Assembly (NCBI GenBank): GCA_004283105.1
Contig: SHLN01000194.1
Location: 1 to 5,113, forward strand
From: Acidimicrobiia bacterium
GTDB taxonomy: Bacteria; Actinomycetota; Acidimicrobiia; Spongiisociales; SHLN01
Direction of reading: 5' to 3'
DNA length: 5,113 nucleotides
Shown piece by piece: positions 4,938-5,113 of this stretch; position 1 is the first letter of the stretch; every line of letters begins with the position of its first letter. Below the pieces are notes generated by a model. It saw only the letters and a program-made list of their open reading frames with translations, ran no database searches and was not told where the DNA came from. Made by a program: the position numbers and the translations under genes.

Positions 4938-4960
4938 GGAGGTCGATTTCGTCGACCTCC
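4938..4960. repeat. 9-bp perfect hairpin with 5-nt loop
   Basis: GGAGGTCGA (4938-4946) and TCGACCTCC (4952-4960) are perfectly complementary around TTTCG. It lies three bases after the tRNA terminator hairpin, in DNA with no open reading frame of coding character. Confidence 0.6.
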
Positions 4961-4986
4961 AGGTCGGAGTCGCGCCGAGTTCCTTG

Positions 4987-5009
4987 CGAGTTTGCCTTCG
5001 GCAAACTCG
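4987..5009. repeat. 10-bp perfect hairpin with TTC triloop
   Basis: CGAGTTTGCC (4987-4996) and GGCAAACTCG (5000-5009) pair perfectly around TTC. It is the longest uninterrupted stem in the window and lies between the intact tRNA and its broken copy. Confidence 0.65.
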
Positions 5010-5025
5010 TTGCTGGTTGTGAGGG

Positions 5026-5113
5026 AGGGCAGCGGACTTGCCTGTCTTCTCATTTTGGCCGAAGGTCGTGGGTTCGATCCCCACCGGGCCCACGGCAACG
5101 CCTTCCGCGTTGC
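5026..5113 (+). pseudogene. Broken tRNA-Lys copy: 3' half with an altered anticodon region, no 5' half
   Basis: Bases 5026-5039 match 4861-4874 of tRNA-Lys at 13 of 14 positions. Then 19 unrelated bases (5040-5058) replace the five bases TTAAT, and 5059-5113 match 4880-4934 perfectly. The acceptor 5' strand and D-stem are absent, so no cloverleaf can form and the anticodon is lost. It may be an attachment-site scar, a duplicated and decayed tRNA, or the left edge of an integrated element that continues beyond the window. The hairpin after the tRNA is copied too (5095-5113). Confidence 0.75.

Noticed and set aside
4730..5098. Minus-strand frames containing GPVGIEPTT and WARWGSNPRPS
   Set aside because: These strings are the well-known spurious antisense translations of tRNA genes and appear twice because the tRNA 3' half is duplicated.
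5026..5113. A second, intron-containing tRNA
   Set aside because: The 19-base block could be read as an intron, but the acceptor 5' strand and D-arm are missing upstream, so no mature tRNA could form.

Overview
The window is GC-rich (about two-thirds GC by eye). It carries TANNNT-type -10 boxes placed directly before start codons and a tRNA without an encoded CCA end. These traits suggest a high-GC actinobacterium, possibly of the Acidimicrobiia; the lineage is inference from style, not from a marker gene. No transposase, integrase or CRISPR array is present.

Layout: (1) Bases 1-377 hold no supportable gene but are dense in small hairpins, a heptanucleotide tandem repeat and a 14-bp motif that recurs at the far end of the window. 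(2) Bases 378-2177 (minus) encode a 599-aa flavoprotein: an N-terminal Rossmann module of the thioredoxin-reductase/transhydrogenase type fused to a complete bacterial Fpr-type ferredoxin-NADP reductase. A 27-codon leader ORF with a strong Shine-Dalgarno overlaps its start codon. Ahead of that lies a 31-bp interrupted palindrome covering a candidate promoter. (3) Bases 2346-3215 (minus) encode a stand-alone 5'-3' exonuclease (FEN-like, PolA N-domain family). (4) Bases 3272-3814 (plus) encode an unrecognised 180-aa protein with a possible tubby/LURP-one-like fold. It diverges from the exonuclease across a 56-bp gap whose two -10 boxes each lie 6 nt before an ATG, suggesting two leaderless transcripts. 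(5) Bases 3930-4757 (plus) encode an SseA-type two-domain mercaptopyruvate sulfurtransferase. (6) tRNA-Lys(UUU) at 4841-4913 is followed by three strong hairpins and then a broken copy of the tRNA 3' half (from 5026 to the window edge), which includes a perfect 55-bp repeat.

The genes do not form one obvious pathway. The oxidoreductase (NADPH/ferredoxin redox), the exonuclease (DNA repair/RNA primer removal), the sulfurtransferase (sulfane sulfur transfer) and the tRNA look like separate chromosomal housekeeping units. The items worth a second look are the fusion reductase with its upstream control region, and the tRNA-derived repeat, which may be an attachment-site scar or the edge of an integrated element.
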